Counted from the stretch's first letter, positions 18,935 through 28,104 are shown. The stretch: DNA of 64,000 bases from a bacterium (GCA_021780905.1 JAJXXW010000042.1:124001-188000), one strand, 5' to 3'. Translations and numbers: made by a program. The notes: generated by a model not told the origin, from the letters alone.

Positions 18935-19719
18935 ACGAAACTTTTTTCAATCCCGCCGTCATCGAAATGACCGGAGCCGGGATCAGTTCGCTGCGCGACA
19001 CGTCGCTGACAGTGGTGGAAAAGGTGGACTGGTCGGTCGCGCCGGGCGACTTCTGGGTGGTGGCCGGCCCGCAGCAATCCGGCAAAAGCGATTTTCTGAT
19101 GACGGCGGCCGGCCTGCTGCTGCCGGCGCGCGGAAGCTGCCGCGTGTTTGGCTGCGAGACGGATGCCTTCGGCGAGGCGCAACTGGCCGAGCGCCTGCGC
19201 GTGGGTTTTGTGTTCGCCGGCGGAAAATTATTCAGCCACCTGACGGTCGCCGAAAACGTGGCGCTACCGTTGCGCTACCAGAAAGATCTTTCGCCCGACG
19301 AGTCGGCGCGGGCGGTCGAGGTGCTGCTGGAGCTGCTGGAGCTGACGCCATTCGCCGATGTCAGGCCGTCCACCCTCGCGGCGAGCTGGTGCCAGCGCGC
19401 GGCCCTGGCCCGCGCCCTGATCCTGAAACCGGAATTGCTGCTGCTCGACGGCCCGCTGGTCGGCCTCGGCGCGCGGCCCCGGCAATGGCTGGTGCAGTTT
19501 CTCGACGCGCTGCAACACGGCCACGACTGGTTCGGCGGCCGGCCGATGACGCTGGTGGCGACGACGGATGACTTGCCCGCCTGGCGGCAGGGCCGGAGAA
19601 AATTCGCCGTGCTGCATGAAAAATGTTTTACCGTGGCGGGCGGCTGGGGCGAGGTGGCGGGGTCCGCCAATCCGGCCCTAAAAGAATTGCTCGCCGAGCC
19701 GTCCGGCGCAACAATGTGA
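18931..19719 (+). CDS. Mla-type ABC ATPase with degenerate motifs
   Basis: ABC-fold ATPase subunit (262 residues) starting at the ATG that overlaps the permease stop. Walker A is intact (GPQQSGKS, residues 46-53) and the Walker B aspartate is present (Asp173). However, the residue after it, normally the catalytic Glu, is Gly174. The signature LSGGQ is replaced by LAASW (149-153), the Q-loop Gln by Ala in VFAGGKLF (about 96), and the switch His by Thr in ATTDD (210-214). The rest aligns well with MlaF-type proteins (LTVAENVALPLR, then ALARALILKPELLLLD). It could bind nucleotide without efficient hydrolysis, work with another ATPase, or use altered chemistry. The frame is intact in an operon, so decay is not obvious. 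Confidence 0.88.
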   Translation: MNETFFNPAVIEMTGAGISSLRDTSLTVVEKVDWSVAPGDFWVVAGPQQSGKSDFLMTAAGLLLPARGSCRVFGCETDAFGEAQLAERLRVGFVFAGGKLFSHLTVAENVALPLRYQKDLSPDESARAVEVLLELLELTPFADVRPSTLAASWCQRAALARALILKPELLLLDGPLVGLGARPRQWLVQFLDALQHGHDWFGGRPMTLVATTDDLPAWRQGRRKFAVLHEKCFTVAGGWGEVAGSANPALKELLAEPSGATM

Positions 19720-19731
19720 CCCGACGACTTT

Positions 19732-21042
19732 ATGCCGCTGCAAGACCTGACCCCGCAACTGCGCACGCGCCTGAACAGGATGGAGCGCGCCGTCGGCTGG
19801 TTTGTGTTTCTGGCGACCGCGCTGCTGCTGTTCGGTTTCGGCTATTACCTTTACCACACCGCCGAGCGGCAAGGTTGGTTCGTCATCAAGGCGCCGTTTT
19901 TCACCTTCGTCCGCACGTCGGACGGCTTGCACGTGGGCGACTCGGTGGTGATGATGGGCTTTCCGGTCGGCCAGATCACGCGAATCCACGCCATGCCTCC
20001 AGGCGACAAGCACAATGTGCTGGTGGAATTTGAAGTTCGCGACAATTACTTCCGCTACATCTGGACCGGCGGCTCGTATGTGAAGGTAAACAACGCCGGC
20101 TTCCTCAACCAGCGCCAGCTCGAAGTCACACGCGCCACCAACGGCTACGCCATCTGCGTCACGCAGCCGGTTACACTCTTCACCAACCTCGACGAACTCG
20201 CGCAGGACGTCGCCGCCGAGCCGGGCCACTGGCAGCTTTCGCAGGAGGTGTTTGACGAAAAATCCAACCTCGTCTTCCGCGCCTACGAAATGCTGGACGC
20301 CTCCAATCTGGAAGAGATTGCGGCGCTGAAGCCGGCCGGCATATACGCCTACAACAACGCCGTCAACCGCAACCACGTCGTGGCGGCGTGGGACGGACGC
20401 TACCATCACTACAAGATTTTCAAACCGGGCGATCAGACCGCCTACCTGCGCGCCGTGGAGGCCACGCCGATTTCCGACCAAGTGCAGGCGATGGTCACGC
20501 AGGTCCAGACGGCGCTGCCGGTGTTTCTGGCCCTCACCAACCGGCTGGCCATCGTGCTGGACAATGCCGCGAACGCCACGTCGAACTTGAATTCCACCAT
20601 CGTCGCCGTGCAGCCGCTGGCGACCAATTTCGCCGACATCAGCGCGCAATTGCGCGAGCCGGGCGGCTTGACGCGGTGGGCGCTCGGCACCAATTCGCAG
20701 CTCCAACTGGAATCGGCGCTGACGAATGCCAACACCCTGCTGGCCAGCGCGGACACGAATCTGAACCAGCTCACGGTGGACATCGGCGCGACGCTGGAGA
20801 ATCTGGCCGGCATCACGGGCAGCCTGAAGACGCAGGTGCTGGCCAATTCCAACCTCCTCGGCCACGTTTCAAAAATCATCGTGGACACCGATGACTTTGT
20901 GCAGGGACTGAAACGGCACTGGCTGCTGCGCTCGGCGTTCAAAAAAGAGGCACCAGCCAAGCCGGAATCGGACACCCACGGCGGGCCGCCGGGCGGGCCG
21001 GTGACGCCGCTGCATTCGCCGCGGGCGGGCGACAGTCTTTAA
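19732..21042 (+). CDS. MlaD/MCE-domain protein
   Basis: Inner-membrane anchored MCE protein (436 residues) of the Mla lipid-transport system. One helix (about residues 23-42) is followed by the MCE domain (about 50-130) with FVRTSDGLHVGDSVVMMGFPVG, the usual GxxVxxxGxxVG pattern, and VKVNNAGFLNQRQLEVTRA. The long C-terminal part (about 230-395) is helical with repeated Asn/Thr/Leu spacing (NTLLASADTNLNQL), as in MCE proteins that form helical needles or bundles. The tail is Pro/Gly-rich. It lies 12 bp after the ATPase gene and completes the operon; MlaB- and MlaC-like genes are not seen. Confidence 0.9.
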   Translation: MPLQDLTPQLRTRLNRMERAVGWFVFLATALLLFGFGYYLYHTAERQGWFVIKAPFFTFVRTSDGLHVGDSVVMMGFPVGQITRIHAMPPGDKHNVLVEFEVRDNYFRYIWTGGSYVKVNNAGFLNQRQLEVTRATNGYAICVTQPVTLFTNLDELAQDVAAEPGHWQLSQEVFDEKSNLVFRAYEMLDASNLEEIAALKPAGIYAYNNAVNRNHVVAAWDGRYHHYKIFKPGDQTAYLRAVEATPISDQVQAMVTQVQTALPVFLALTNRLAIVLDNAANATSNLNSTIVAVQPLATNFADISAQLREPGGLTRWALGTNSQLQLESALTNANTLLASADTNLNQLTVDIGATLENLAGITGSLKTQVLANSNLLGHVSKIIVDTDDFVQGLKRHWLLRSAFKKEAPAKPESDTHGGPPGGPVTPLHSPRAGDSL

Positions 21043-21147
21043 ATCAAGAAAGACGGCACCGAACAGAAAATGGCTGCCCGCCGAATCCAAAAACTTGCGT
21101 CGTTCTTGGCCCCAGGCCGCCAGACTTCGTCCGGCCAGCCGCCCCGA

Positions 21148-22437
21148 TCAAAGCGCCTTTGCCGCAATATCGCGGCGGAAGTGCGCGCCTTCAAACTGGA
21201 TGCACTCGGCGGCGGCGTAGGCGGCGGCTTGGGCGGCGCGCAAATCCCCGCCCAGCGCCGTCACGCCGAGGACGCGGCCGCCGTTGGTCACGATGTGTCC
21301 ATCTTTCAAGGCGGTTCCGGCATGGAACACTTTTGTGCCCGGCAGCTTGTTCGCGGCGTCGAGGCCGGTGATGATTTTGCCTTTGGGATAGTTTCCCGGA
21401 TAACCGCCGCTGGCCATCACCACGCAGACGCTCGCTTCGGGTTTCCATTTTAATGCCAGCGAGCCGAGCGAACCGCAGACGCTCGCGGCGAGTAGTTCCA
21501 ACAAGTCGTTTTCCAGCCGCATCAGATAGACTTGCGTTTCCGGGTCGCCGAAACGGGCGTTGAATTCCATAACCTTCGGCCCGTCTTTCGTGAGCATGAC
21601 GCCGGGATAAAGCAGGCCGCGATAATCAATTTTTTCCTCGCGGCAGCCGCGCATGAACGCTTTGAGAATTTTTTCCGCCACGTCGGCGAGCTGCGTCTCG
21701 TTGAGAAACGGCGTGGGCGAATAGGTGCCCATGCCGCCGGTGTTCAGCCCCCGGTCGCCGTCCAGCGCGCGTTTGTGATCCTGCGAGGTGGGAAAAATCT
21801 TCGCAACTTTGCCGTCGCAGAGCGCGTGCAGGGAAACCTCGATGCCCGCCAGAAACTCCTGGATGACGACGCTCGCGCCGGCGGTGCCGAACGCCCGGCT
21901 GACCATGATTTCGTCCACGGCCGCTTCGGCTTCGGCCTGGTTCTGACAGATCAAAACGCCTTTGCCGAGCGCGAGCCCGTCGGCTTTCACCACGCATTTG
22001 CCGCCGAGCGTGGCGCAGAATTGTTTGGCGGCAACCGCGTCGGAAAAGGTGCCGGCGGCGGCGGTCGGGATACCGTATTTCCCCATGAACCGCTGGGAGA
22101 AAATCTTGGAAGACTCGAACTGCGCGGCCTTCCGGTTCACGCCCCAGATTTTGAGGCCGTGCTGCTGGAACAAATCCACGATGCCGAGCGCGAGCGGATT
22201 GTCCGGACCAACGACCGTAAGATCAATTTTCTTGTCCTGCGCAAAGGCCAGCAGGCCGGGCAAATCCTCCGCGCCGAGGTTGACACAGTCCACGGCGCGG
22301 TCTTTCCTGGCGAGCCGCTCCTGCGCGATGCCGGCGTTGCCGGGCGCGCACCACAGTTGCGCGGTGTGCGGCGATTGCGCGAGTTTCCAAACGAGGGCGT
22401 GTTCGCGGCCGCCGGAGCCGATGACGAGAATTTTCAT
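21148..22437 (-). CDS. purD: Phosphoribosylamine-glycine ligase
   Basis: ATP-grasp enzyme of purine synthesis joining glycine to 5-phosphoribosylamine (429 residues, normal length). The N-terminal motif KILVIGSGGREHALVWKLAQ and the ATP-grasp hallmarks KADGLALGKGVLIC, GGMGTYSPTPFLNE and the metal-site VMEFNARFGDPETQ are all present. The ATG at 22437 matches the family start exactly. It is not linked to other pur genes here (purN lies 13 kb away), so the pathway genes are dispersed in this genome. Confidence 0.98.
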   Translation of the reverse strand: MKILVIGSGGREHALVWKLAQSPHTAQLWCAPGNAGIAQERLARKDRAVDCVNLGAEDLPGLLAFAQDKKIDLTVVGPDNPLALGIVDLFQQHGLKIWGVNRKAAQFESSKIFSQRFMGKYGIPTAAAGTFSDAVAAKQFCATLGGKCVVKADGLALGKGVLICQNQAEAEAAVDEIMVSRAFGTAGASVVIQEFLAGIEVSLHALCDGKVAKIFPTSQDHKRALDGDRGLNTGGMGTYSPTPFLNETQLADVAEKILKAFMRGCREEKIDYRGLLYPGVMLTKDGPKVMEFNARFGDPETQVYLMRLENDLLELLAASVCGSLGSLALKWKPEASVCVVMASGGYPGNYPKGKIITGLDAANKLPGTKVFHAGTALKDGHIVTNGGRVLGVTALGGDLRAAQAAAYAAAECIQFEGAHFRRDIAAKAL

Positions 22438-22620
22438 GCGCGCAGATTGAAGCAGGAACCGGGCGCGGAATCAATTTTCCTTCCCGGCGGCGGTCTCATC
22501 GCGGAAAGGAACTCGAAAGCCCGGCGGCCGGCGCGAACTCGATCCCCTGCCCTTTTTGAGGTGGCATTCGGAAACCCAAGCGGGCGTCTTTTAGGCCGCC
22601 CATGAATTATCCGAGGGGTT

Positions 22621-23114
22621 CTACGGCCCTTTGCGGACATCAATGGAAACCGCCTGCTGCTCGCGCCAGACTTGCGGCGGCACAGCTCCCGGAGCGGTCT
22701 CGCTCCACCGGCGTTGCAAATCGCTCATCGTTTCCGCCGGTTTGCCCGCGCATTTCAAAATCACATCGCCGGCCACCAGTCCGGCCTTGGCCGCGGCACT
22801 ACCGGCGGGAACCTCAACCACGCGCACGCCGACCTCGCCCGGCAGACCGGCAGCGAAAATTTCGTCCAAGCCGGCGACCGGCTTCACCGTCGCTCCGAGG
22901 CATTCGGTCGGGCGCACATCACGTTTGTCTCTTTTGGATTGCTTTGCGGACGGCGGCCGTCCGACTTCCAGCCGGCCGGCTTCTCGACATAAAGGTGCAA
23001 CTCGCGGTCGCCGGCTTTTTTGTAAACGAGCGTCTCGCTGGTGAAATCGGCGGCCGATGCGGCCAGAACGAAGGCAGCCACCTGGGCCGTGAAGAATCGG
23101 GGGCGCATTCTCAT
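22621..23114 (-). pseudogene. Chimeric relic: hydrolase N-terminus and PDZ C-terminus
   Basis: Two coding-like pieces in different frames. From the ATG at 23114, a signal peptide and the start FTSETLVYKKAGDRELHLYV resemble exported alpha/beta-hydrolases or esterases. This frame closes near 22884. A second frame supplies a C-terminal PDZ domain (GVRVVEVPAGSAAAKAGLVA, then GDVILKCAGKP) ending at 22621. The hydrolase catalytic region between them is missing. I infer an internal deletion plus frameshift in an exported hydrolase gene, or fusion of two gene remnants. It directly follows the rhamnosidase gene on the same strand, so it may once have been part of a polysaccharide-use operon. Confidence 0.55.
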
Positions 23115-23161
23115 CAATGACGTTGGCCGGGACGAGACGGTTACGATGGTCGTCAAACGAT

Positions 23162-26100
23162 TCAAGGCACGGACACTTGCCCGACCGGCAGCAAACGCAC
23201 CGGTCCGAGCAGGCCGGATGGACTGAGTGGGTCGCCTTTTTTCCACAGCCGCCAACTGGTGAAACTGATGCGCCCGGCGGGACTCGGTTTGCCCTGCGGC
23301 AACCAATCGGGCCACGATTTGAGCGTGCCATTGGCATTGCGGTCGCTGTCCTCCGGCAAATTCTCATCGCCGATCTGGCGGTTGATCCACAGATTTGCCA
23401 CTTGGAGTTCCAGATGGTTTTCGCCGGGCTGCAGCGCGGAGGTAACCTCCACCTGATAGGGCGACTTCCAGAGAATGCCCAGGTCCTTGCCGTTCAAAAT
23501 CACCTTCGCCATCACTTTCACGTCACCCAAGTCGAGCACCAATTTGGTGTTCGCCGGCGGCGGCGGGGCCGGGAAGGTTGTTTGATAAACGACGGTGCCG
23601 GAATAATACTTGATGCCGGCCTCCGGGCGCCGGCTCCAGTCTTCCAACTGGTCAAACGTGACTTCACCCGGCCCGCCCAGTTTGGAATCAAATTGAACTT
23701 GCCACGGGCCGGCGATGGCCTGCGCCCTCGGCAGGGCGGGCACGTTCACCGTCCGGGACTTGCCGCTGGCCGTTTGCCATTCGTAGCTGCCGGCCAACGC
23801 GGCGGCCAGCACAAGGGTATCGCCGGTGTCGCCGGAAATTTCTGCGGGTGATCCCGGCAGGCTTGATCCGGCGGCAGCGGTTAGTTGTGGTTGGAAGAAC
23901 TCCTCGTCGTTGCCGGTAAACGTCCGCGTCTCAGCGTCAGCGGTGTATTGCACCGTGAGTGTTTTCACCACGCCATAGGCCGGGTCATCGCCTTCGGCCA
24001 GTTGCGCGACGGGCACATTGCGGTCGCCGCCGCCCACAATTTTCTGCAGCTTCGCCGTCACGTCCCGCGTCCGCGCCGGGTCGCCCGGCACGCCGTAGCT
24101 GGCCCGGAGGATTTTAATGTCGTTCGCCGGCGTTGCCTGCCGGGCCGACGGTTCCTGCAACGACCATTCCAATTTTCCCTCATGCCGCAGGGCCACCACC
24201 GGATCCAGCCCGGCGGACGATTTCCGAAACACCACGAACACCGAGCCGCTCGGCTCCAGGCGCAACGCCACGCGGGTCACGCCGTTCGTTTCCACAAAGG
24301 CCATTGAATTTTCCAGGCGGCCGCTGTCCGGCCACCACAGTTCCGGCTGCTTGCCGCTGACCCGGAAACTGGCCACGGCTTCGACGCCCTGTTTAGTCTC
24401 GGGGTTGGCCACGAAATACACGTCGGCGTCGCCGATGCGCCGATGGATGAACCGCAGCAACGGCGCGGAGGAGAAATCCGGCGGCACACCGCGCGCGGCG
24501 AGAAATTCCTGCGCCGTCTTGCCCGTGAGAATTTTTCCCGAAGCCCACAGCGCGGCGGCGGTCGTTTGAACTTTTTCATCCCCCGCGCCCAGGTCCGCCA
24601 AACTGGGCGATTTGCGCGGCGGCGTGGCGGGACCGACAACCATCGCGCCGTCGTCGGCCAGTTGCTTGATTTTGGCCAGCAAGGCGGGTGTCATGGTCTC
24701 GACGGCCGGCAACACCAGCGCGCGGTAATTCATCCCGTCGGGCAGGACGATCCGCCCGTTCTTCACGCTCATGCGCTTCAGCACCACCTCCGCCGAACAG
24801 CCATCCCAGTCGTAGCCGCTCCGAATATGCGGCGCAATTTCGGCTTCCGGCGGCGCCTGGAACCGGCGCGGCGCACCTTCCGGGGCGAGGTAGGCAATGT
24901 CCGCAACATATTGGCCCTGCTGCAAAATACTCTGGCACCGCGCCAGATATTCATGCCAGGCTTTGGATTGTTCCCACCACGTTTCGGTGCGTTCGTAGTG
25001 CAGGCCCCACGGTCCCATGCTCATGCCGGGCGCGGCGTTGGTCCACGGCTGCGCGGCGAACCGGTGAAAAACAAACCGGTTGATGCCTTCGCAAAACGCC
25101 CAGTCGCCGAGGTCCTTGATGTTGCCGGGATAACTTTGCCATTTTTCGTCATTGCTGGAAGTGAAGGATTCCGCGCCGATGATCCGCTTGCCGTAGGTAT
25201 GCCCGGCGGAGGTCATTTCCGTGCAGCTATAGGCCGCGCCATATTTGCCCCACGCCCAAAATTCGCCCATCGGTTCATCGCACTGGCCGGCATACGCCAT
25301 GTCGTCCGCCGGCTCGCTGTCGTATGCCTCAATGGTCAGCCGCAGGCCGTTCTGGCGGGCCAGCCGGCGGAATTCACCGGCGTAGTTGTCCACGAGCAAA
25401 TCCGACACGGTCTGGCGCAAATCCCAGAGTAATCGTTCGGAAATTTCCCGGCTGCCGACGATGTGTCCGGCGAACACCGGCAGGAACGGCAGAATATCAT
25501 AGCCTCGCCGGCGCTTGAATTCCTCGCGCATCTGCGGCGTCCAGTTTTGCGAGCCGACCTCCCAACTGTCAATGTGGACGCCCACCAGCGCCTGGTTCTG
25601 GCCGGTCAACGCCCGGTTCCGCTCGACGATCCGGCCCAGCAGATGGTCAAACTGGAACTTGGCGGCCGCCGCGTTGAGTTTGTCACATTCCAGCCCCAGA
25701 CCGGCCGCCGGCGCCGGATGATTCATCACGCCGGTGGTGGTGTGACCGAAACGCATGATGGTCCAGTGGCCGGCCGGCACGTCCCAGGTGAGTTTGCCGG
25801 TCGCGTCCATTTGCGCGCTCAGGTCCACAATCTGATCGCGCGAAATCGCGACACCGGCCGGCGCGGCCGGCCAGTCGGCCGGAGCGGAAGGAAATTGATG
25901 CGTCGCCACCGCAGACTTATCACGGAAGTTTTCCAAGCGGTAACGCCCGCCCTTGTCGCCCGGCGGCGTGAGAAATGCCACCACGGCGATGTCGCGGTAG
26001 TAATTCATCTTCGCCGCCGGCTGCGGCAGCGCGCCCTCAAATTTCCGCCCGCCGTCCACGGGGGTTTCGTTCCAGACGACGCGCTGCATGGAGAGTTCGG

Positions 26101-26485
26101 GTGTGATCCACGGCCCACCGCTGCCGCACCAGCCGGCGTCGTTGTTCATGTTGATTTCCAAACCGAGCCGTTTTGCCTCGTGGCAGGCATGGGAAAACAG
26201 GTCCATCCACAACGGCCCGGCGAAATGCGCCGGACCTTTTGGCGCGCCCTGATCCACCTCCATGTAAAGCGCGCCGCCGATGCCGACGCGCGCCATGGCC
26301 TCAAAATCAGCGGTGATGCCTTCCTTCGTGAGGTTTCCGTTGAGCGGAAACCAATACACCCACGGACGCGCGGACGCGGGCGGCTGCTGGAAACTGACGG
26401 CCAGCGGATCGTCCGGCACAGCCCAGGCGGGAAGCATGAGGCTGAACAAAGTTGAAGCTAAAACGAGCAGGTGTGGTCGTTTCAT
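23162..26485 (-). CDS. GH106-like alpha-L-rhamnosidase, exported
   Basis: Large exported glycoside hydrolase (1107 residues from the ATG at 26485, which puts a signal peptide ending about PAWA at the N-terminus). The segment ASARPWVYWFPLNGNLTKEG, then ADFEAMARVGIGGALYMEVD, is typical of the GH106/GHA group, as is EINMNNDAGWCGSGGPWITP. The C-terminal part carries a beta-sandwich, galactose-binding-like region (around LVLDLGDVKVMAKVILNGKD and LGILWKSPYQVEV). The family removes alpha-L-rhamnose from plant pectins or bacterial polysaccharides; the exact linkage cannot be told. No sugar transporter is beside it, only the hydrolase/PDZ relic downstream. Confidence 0.85.
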   Translation of the reverse strand: MKRPHLLVLASTLFSLMLPAWAVPDDPLAVSFQQPPASARPWVYWFPLNGNLTKEGITADFEAMARVGIGGALYMEVDQGAPKGPAHFAGPLWMDLFSHACHEAKRLGLEINMNNDAGWCGSGGPWITPELSMQRVVWNETPVDGGRKFEGALPQPAAKMNYYRDIAVVAFLTPPGDKGGRYRLENFRDKSAVATHQFPSAPADWPAAPAGVAISRDQIVDLSAQMDATGKLTWDVPAGHWTIMRFGHTTTGVMNHPAPAAGLGLECDKLNAAAAKFQFDHLLGRIVERNRALTGQNQALVGVHIDSWEVGSQNWTPQMREEFKRRRGYDILPFLPVFAGHIVGSREISERLLWDLRQTVSDLLVDNYAGEFRRLARQNGLRLTIEAYDSEPADDMAYAGQCDEPMGEFWAWGKYGAAYSCTEMTSAGHTYGKRIIGAESFTSSNDEKWQSYPGNIKDLGDWAFCEGINRFVFHRFAAQPWTNAAPGMSMGPWGLHYERTETWWEQSKAWHEYLARCQSILQQGQYVADIAYLAPEGAPRRFQAPPEAEIAPHIRSGYDWDGCSAEVVLKRMSVKNGRIVLPDGMNYRALVLPAVETMTPALLAKIKQLADDGAMVVGPATPPRKSPSLADLGAGDEKVQTTAAALWASGKILTGKTAQEFLAARGVPPDFSSAPLLRFIHRRIGDADVYFVANPETKQGVEAVASFRVSGKQPELWWPDSGRLENSMAFVETNGVTRVALRLEPSGSVFVVFRKSSAGLDPVVALRHEGKLEWSLQEPSARQATPANDIKILRASYGVPGDPARTRDVTAKLQKIVGGGDRNVPVAQLAEGDDPAYGVVKTLTVQYTADAETRTFTGNDEEFFQPQLTAAAGSSLPGSPAEISGDTGDTLVLAAALAGSYEWQTASGKSRTVNVPALPRAQAIAGPWQVQFDSKLGGPGEVTFDQLEDWSRRPEAGIKYYSGTVVYQTTFPAPPPPANTKLVLDLGDVKVMAKVILNGKDLGILWKSPYQVEVTSALQPGENHLELQVANLWINRQIGDENLPEDSDRNANGTLKSWPDWLPQGKPSPAGRISFTSWRLWKKGDPLSPSGLLGPVRLLPVGQVSVP

Positions 26486-26693
26486 AATGTAGTCAGACAA
26501 TCCATTTCTTGGAATGCTCGGCCCAGCGCGAGGACACCCGCTTCAATGCCGGCGGCAATCCCGGAAATTCAAGCGCGCTGGATCAAAAATGGAGTCTCTT
26601 CCAGCCGACCATGGACTGCAAGAGATTTTCCCGCACCGGCAACTTCACCCCGTAGCCCTGCAGTCAAATCGGACCAGTCTTATACAACGCTTT

Positions 26694-26795
26694 TTACTTT
26701 CGCAGGACGATTTCGAAATCGTAGCTGCCGGCATCCAGCGGCTAAATCAGCCGGCTCCAAGCCGCGCCCGCCGCATTGGTGTCGGCCCGTTGATC
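26694..26795 (-). pseudogene. C-terminal gene tail relic
   Basis: A minus-strand frame without a start reads TNAAGAAWSRLI, an in-frame TAG, then PLDAGSYDFEIVLRK and a natural TAA at 26694-26696. This looks like the decayed C-terminus of a secreted protein; the family is not identified. The remainder of the 26486-26960 interval contains no gene apart from the transposase relic. Confidence 0.35.
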
Positions 26796-26812
26796 GTGAC
26801 CAGAAAGAGTTG

Positions 26813-26935
26813 GGGCGCGGCTTCGGCAGTGTTCAGGAATTGGTGTAGAGCATCACCGGCTACCTGGCCGAACGCCATCTGTGTCCCAAACGCTACGTCT
26901 GGAAAGCTCAAGGGCCGAGATTCTGGCCAAAATCT
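26813..26935 (+). mobile_element. IS630-family transposase C-terminal relic
   Basis: Short plus-strand remnant reading FGSVQELV, a stop (TAG at 26848-26850), then SITGYLAERHLCPKRYVWKA. A shift of frame then restores AEILAKI before another stop. The pattern (V..LV..I..YL.ERN..PK.YVWKA..EIL.KI) is the C-terminal end of IS630-type DDE transposases. No terminal inverted repeats were recognised. Confidence 0.5.
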
Positions 26936-26959
26936 AACGATGGGATCACAGCCGATGGA

Positions 26960-27343
26960 TCAGAGCCGTTCGCGTCCGCCGTAGCCGGTTTCCAGGTCGT
27001 GCCAGAATTCCACCTTGTCCTCGTCGGCTTCCCAACACAGAAAAACCTCCTTGCCGCCGATGAGCGTCGGAAAATCCACCAAGCCGCGCGAAAGATCCTT
27101 GATGAAAATCTCCCGCCGCTGGAACTCGGCGAGGATGTTCTGCATCCCGGCCAGCGCGCGAATCCATTGGTTGACGGTCTCGCCGCCGGTGTCCTGGCCC
27201 TCGGTGTTAAGGCCGCCGAGGCGTTGGTCGTAGCGCTCCACTTCCGTGCGCAGGCGGTTCAGTTCCTTGAGCCAGTCGCGCAACTGGGGCACGAGCGCCT
27301 GTGCCTCGTCGCGGGTGTAATGTTTTTGAAAACGGTGGGGCAT
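26960..27343 (-). CDS. DUF2203 family protein
   Basis: Small cytoplasmic protein (127 residues from the ATG at 27343) of the DUF2203 family. An N-terminal helical hairpin (FQKHYTRDEAQALVPQLRDW) is followed by a long helix and then the family's conserved C-terminal segment FIKDLSRGLVDFPTLIGGKE, with VFLCWEADEDKVEFWHDLET and the close GYGGRERL. Function is unknown; the conserved DFP, CW and WHD residues are all present. An in-frame start further upstream would add 20 residues without family support, so it was not used. It is downstream of a tiny ribosomal-protein-like gene on the same strand. Confidence 0.88.
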   Translation of the reverse strand: MPHRFQKHYTRDEAQALVPQLRDWLKELNRLRTEVERYDQRLGGLNTEGQDTGGETVNQWIRALAGMQNILAEFQRREIFIKDLSRGLVDFPTLIGGKEVFLCWEADEDKVEFWHDLETGYGGRERL

Positions 27344-27417
27344 GGCAAAAAAAACCGTCCGCGATGGCTGCGTGGCAACCGCCGCGAACGGCTGTGAAAT
27401 CACAGGGCGACGGCAGA

Positions 27418-27519
27418 TTACTTCTGCCAGGTGCGCTTCTTGTGACGGTTCAAGCGCAGCTTCTTGCGCCGTTTGTGTTTGTTGATTTTTGCCTTACGGC
27501 GTTTTTTCAGTGATCCCAT
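27418..27519 (-). CDS. bS22/AURKAIP1-COX24-like mini ribosomal protein
   Basis: A 33-residue, extremely basic protein that begins [20 protein letters not shown] and ends with a TWQK tail and TAA at 27418-27420. More than half of the residues are Lys, Arg or His. It matches the AURKAIP1/COX24 pattern of the tiny ribosomal proteins (mitochondrial mS38, actinobacterial bS22), which bind 16S rRNA near the decoding centre. The opening (MGS, then KKRR) is the family start. It is easily missed by gene finders because of its size. A DUF2203 gene lies 74 bp downstream on the same strand. Confidence 0.8.
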   Translation of the reverse strand: MGSLKKRRKAKINKHKRRKKLRLNRHKKRTWQK

Positions 27520-27573
27520 AATTGGATGTGGAGATTATGTAACAAATCCGCGCGCCAAACGCCAAACAATTTT

Positions 27574-28104
27574 TCATGCAAAATCTTTGGCCGTCAAACC
27601 CGATGCCCCTGATGCCGGTGGTTTTGAAATGTTTTTAACGAGACACCACCCAAAAAAGACAGCCAGCAAATTGAATAAAGCTAGAACCACAAAAAGAGTT
27701 TGGTCGCTGCTGTCTATCCCGGCGATTAGCACTGAATCCGCCGGATTTTGAGGATTGTAAAAAACCCGAACCTGCAATCCAACCGGACGAGCCGCCACCT
27801 GTTGTTCAGCCCAATCATGGGTCGAAAACATTTTTGTGTAACGAAGATGCGTCCCTTCAAATGGCTGGCCGTTCACTTCAAAATGATATGCCAAATCCAC
27901 ACCATAACTGGTGTGGGATGCATAGCCAGAACCGGTTCGGCTCATTGTATTCTTACTTGTGACTGCACTGCGAGTGATCAAACCGGTTGTGTTCGGATAA
28001 TTTCGAGATTCGAATTGCAGGAGCAAATTTCTTATGAAGAAAAAATCCAAGGCAAGGATTACGATTATACCAATTAAAAGGAGAATTGAGTTCAGAGGCC
28101 TCAT
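27574..28104 (-). CDS. DUF3592-type membrane protein
   Basis: Membrane protein of 176 residues with one helix at each end (about 7-29 and 132-157) and an extracytoplasmic beta-rich domain between them. The middle has the DUF3592 pattern: TGLITRSAVTSK after the first helix, VDLAYHFEVNGQPFEGTHLR in the core, and VRVFYNPQNPADSVLIAGID before the last helix. Function is unknown. Base composition is lower in GC than the neighbours (with many AAA/ATT codons), which suggests separate ancestry or transfer. It ends 54 bp before the bS22-like gene and begins 9 bp after the hisG stop on the same strand. Confidence 0.82.
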   Translation of the reverse strand: MRPLNSILLLIGIIVILALDFFFIRNLLLQFESRNYPNTTGLITRSAVTSKNTMSRTGSGYASHTSYGVDLAYHFEVNGQPFEGTHLRYTKMFSTHDWAEQQVAARPVGLQVRVFYNPQNPADSVLIAGIDSSDQTLFVVLALFNLLAVFFGWCLVKNISKPPASGASGLTAKDFA

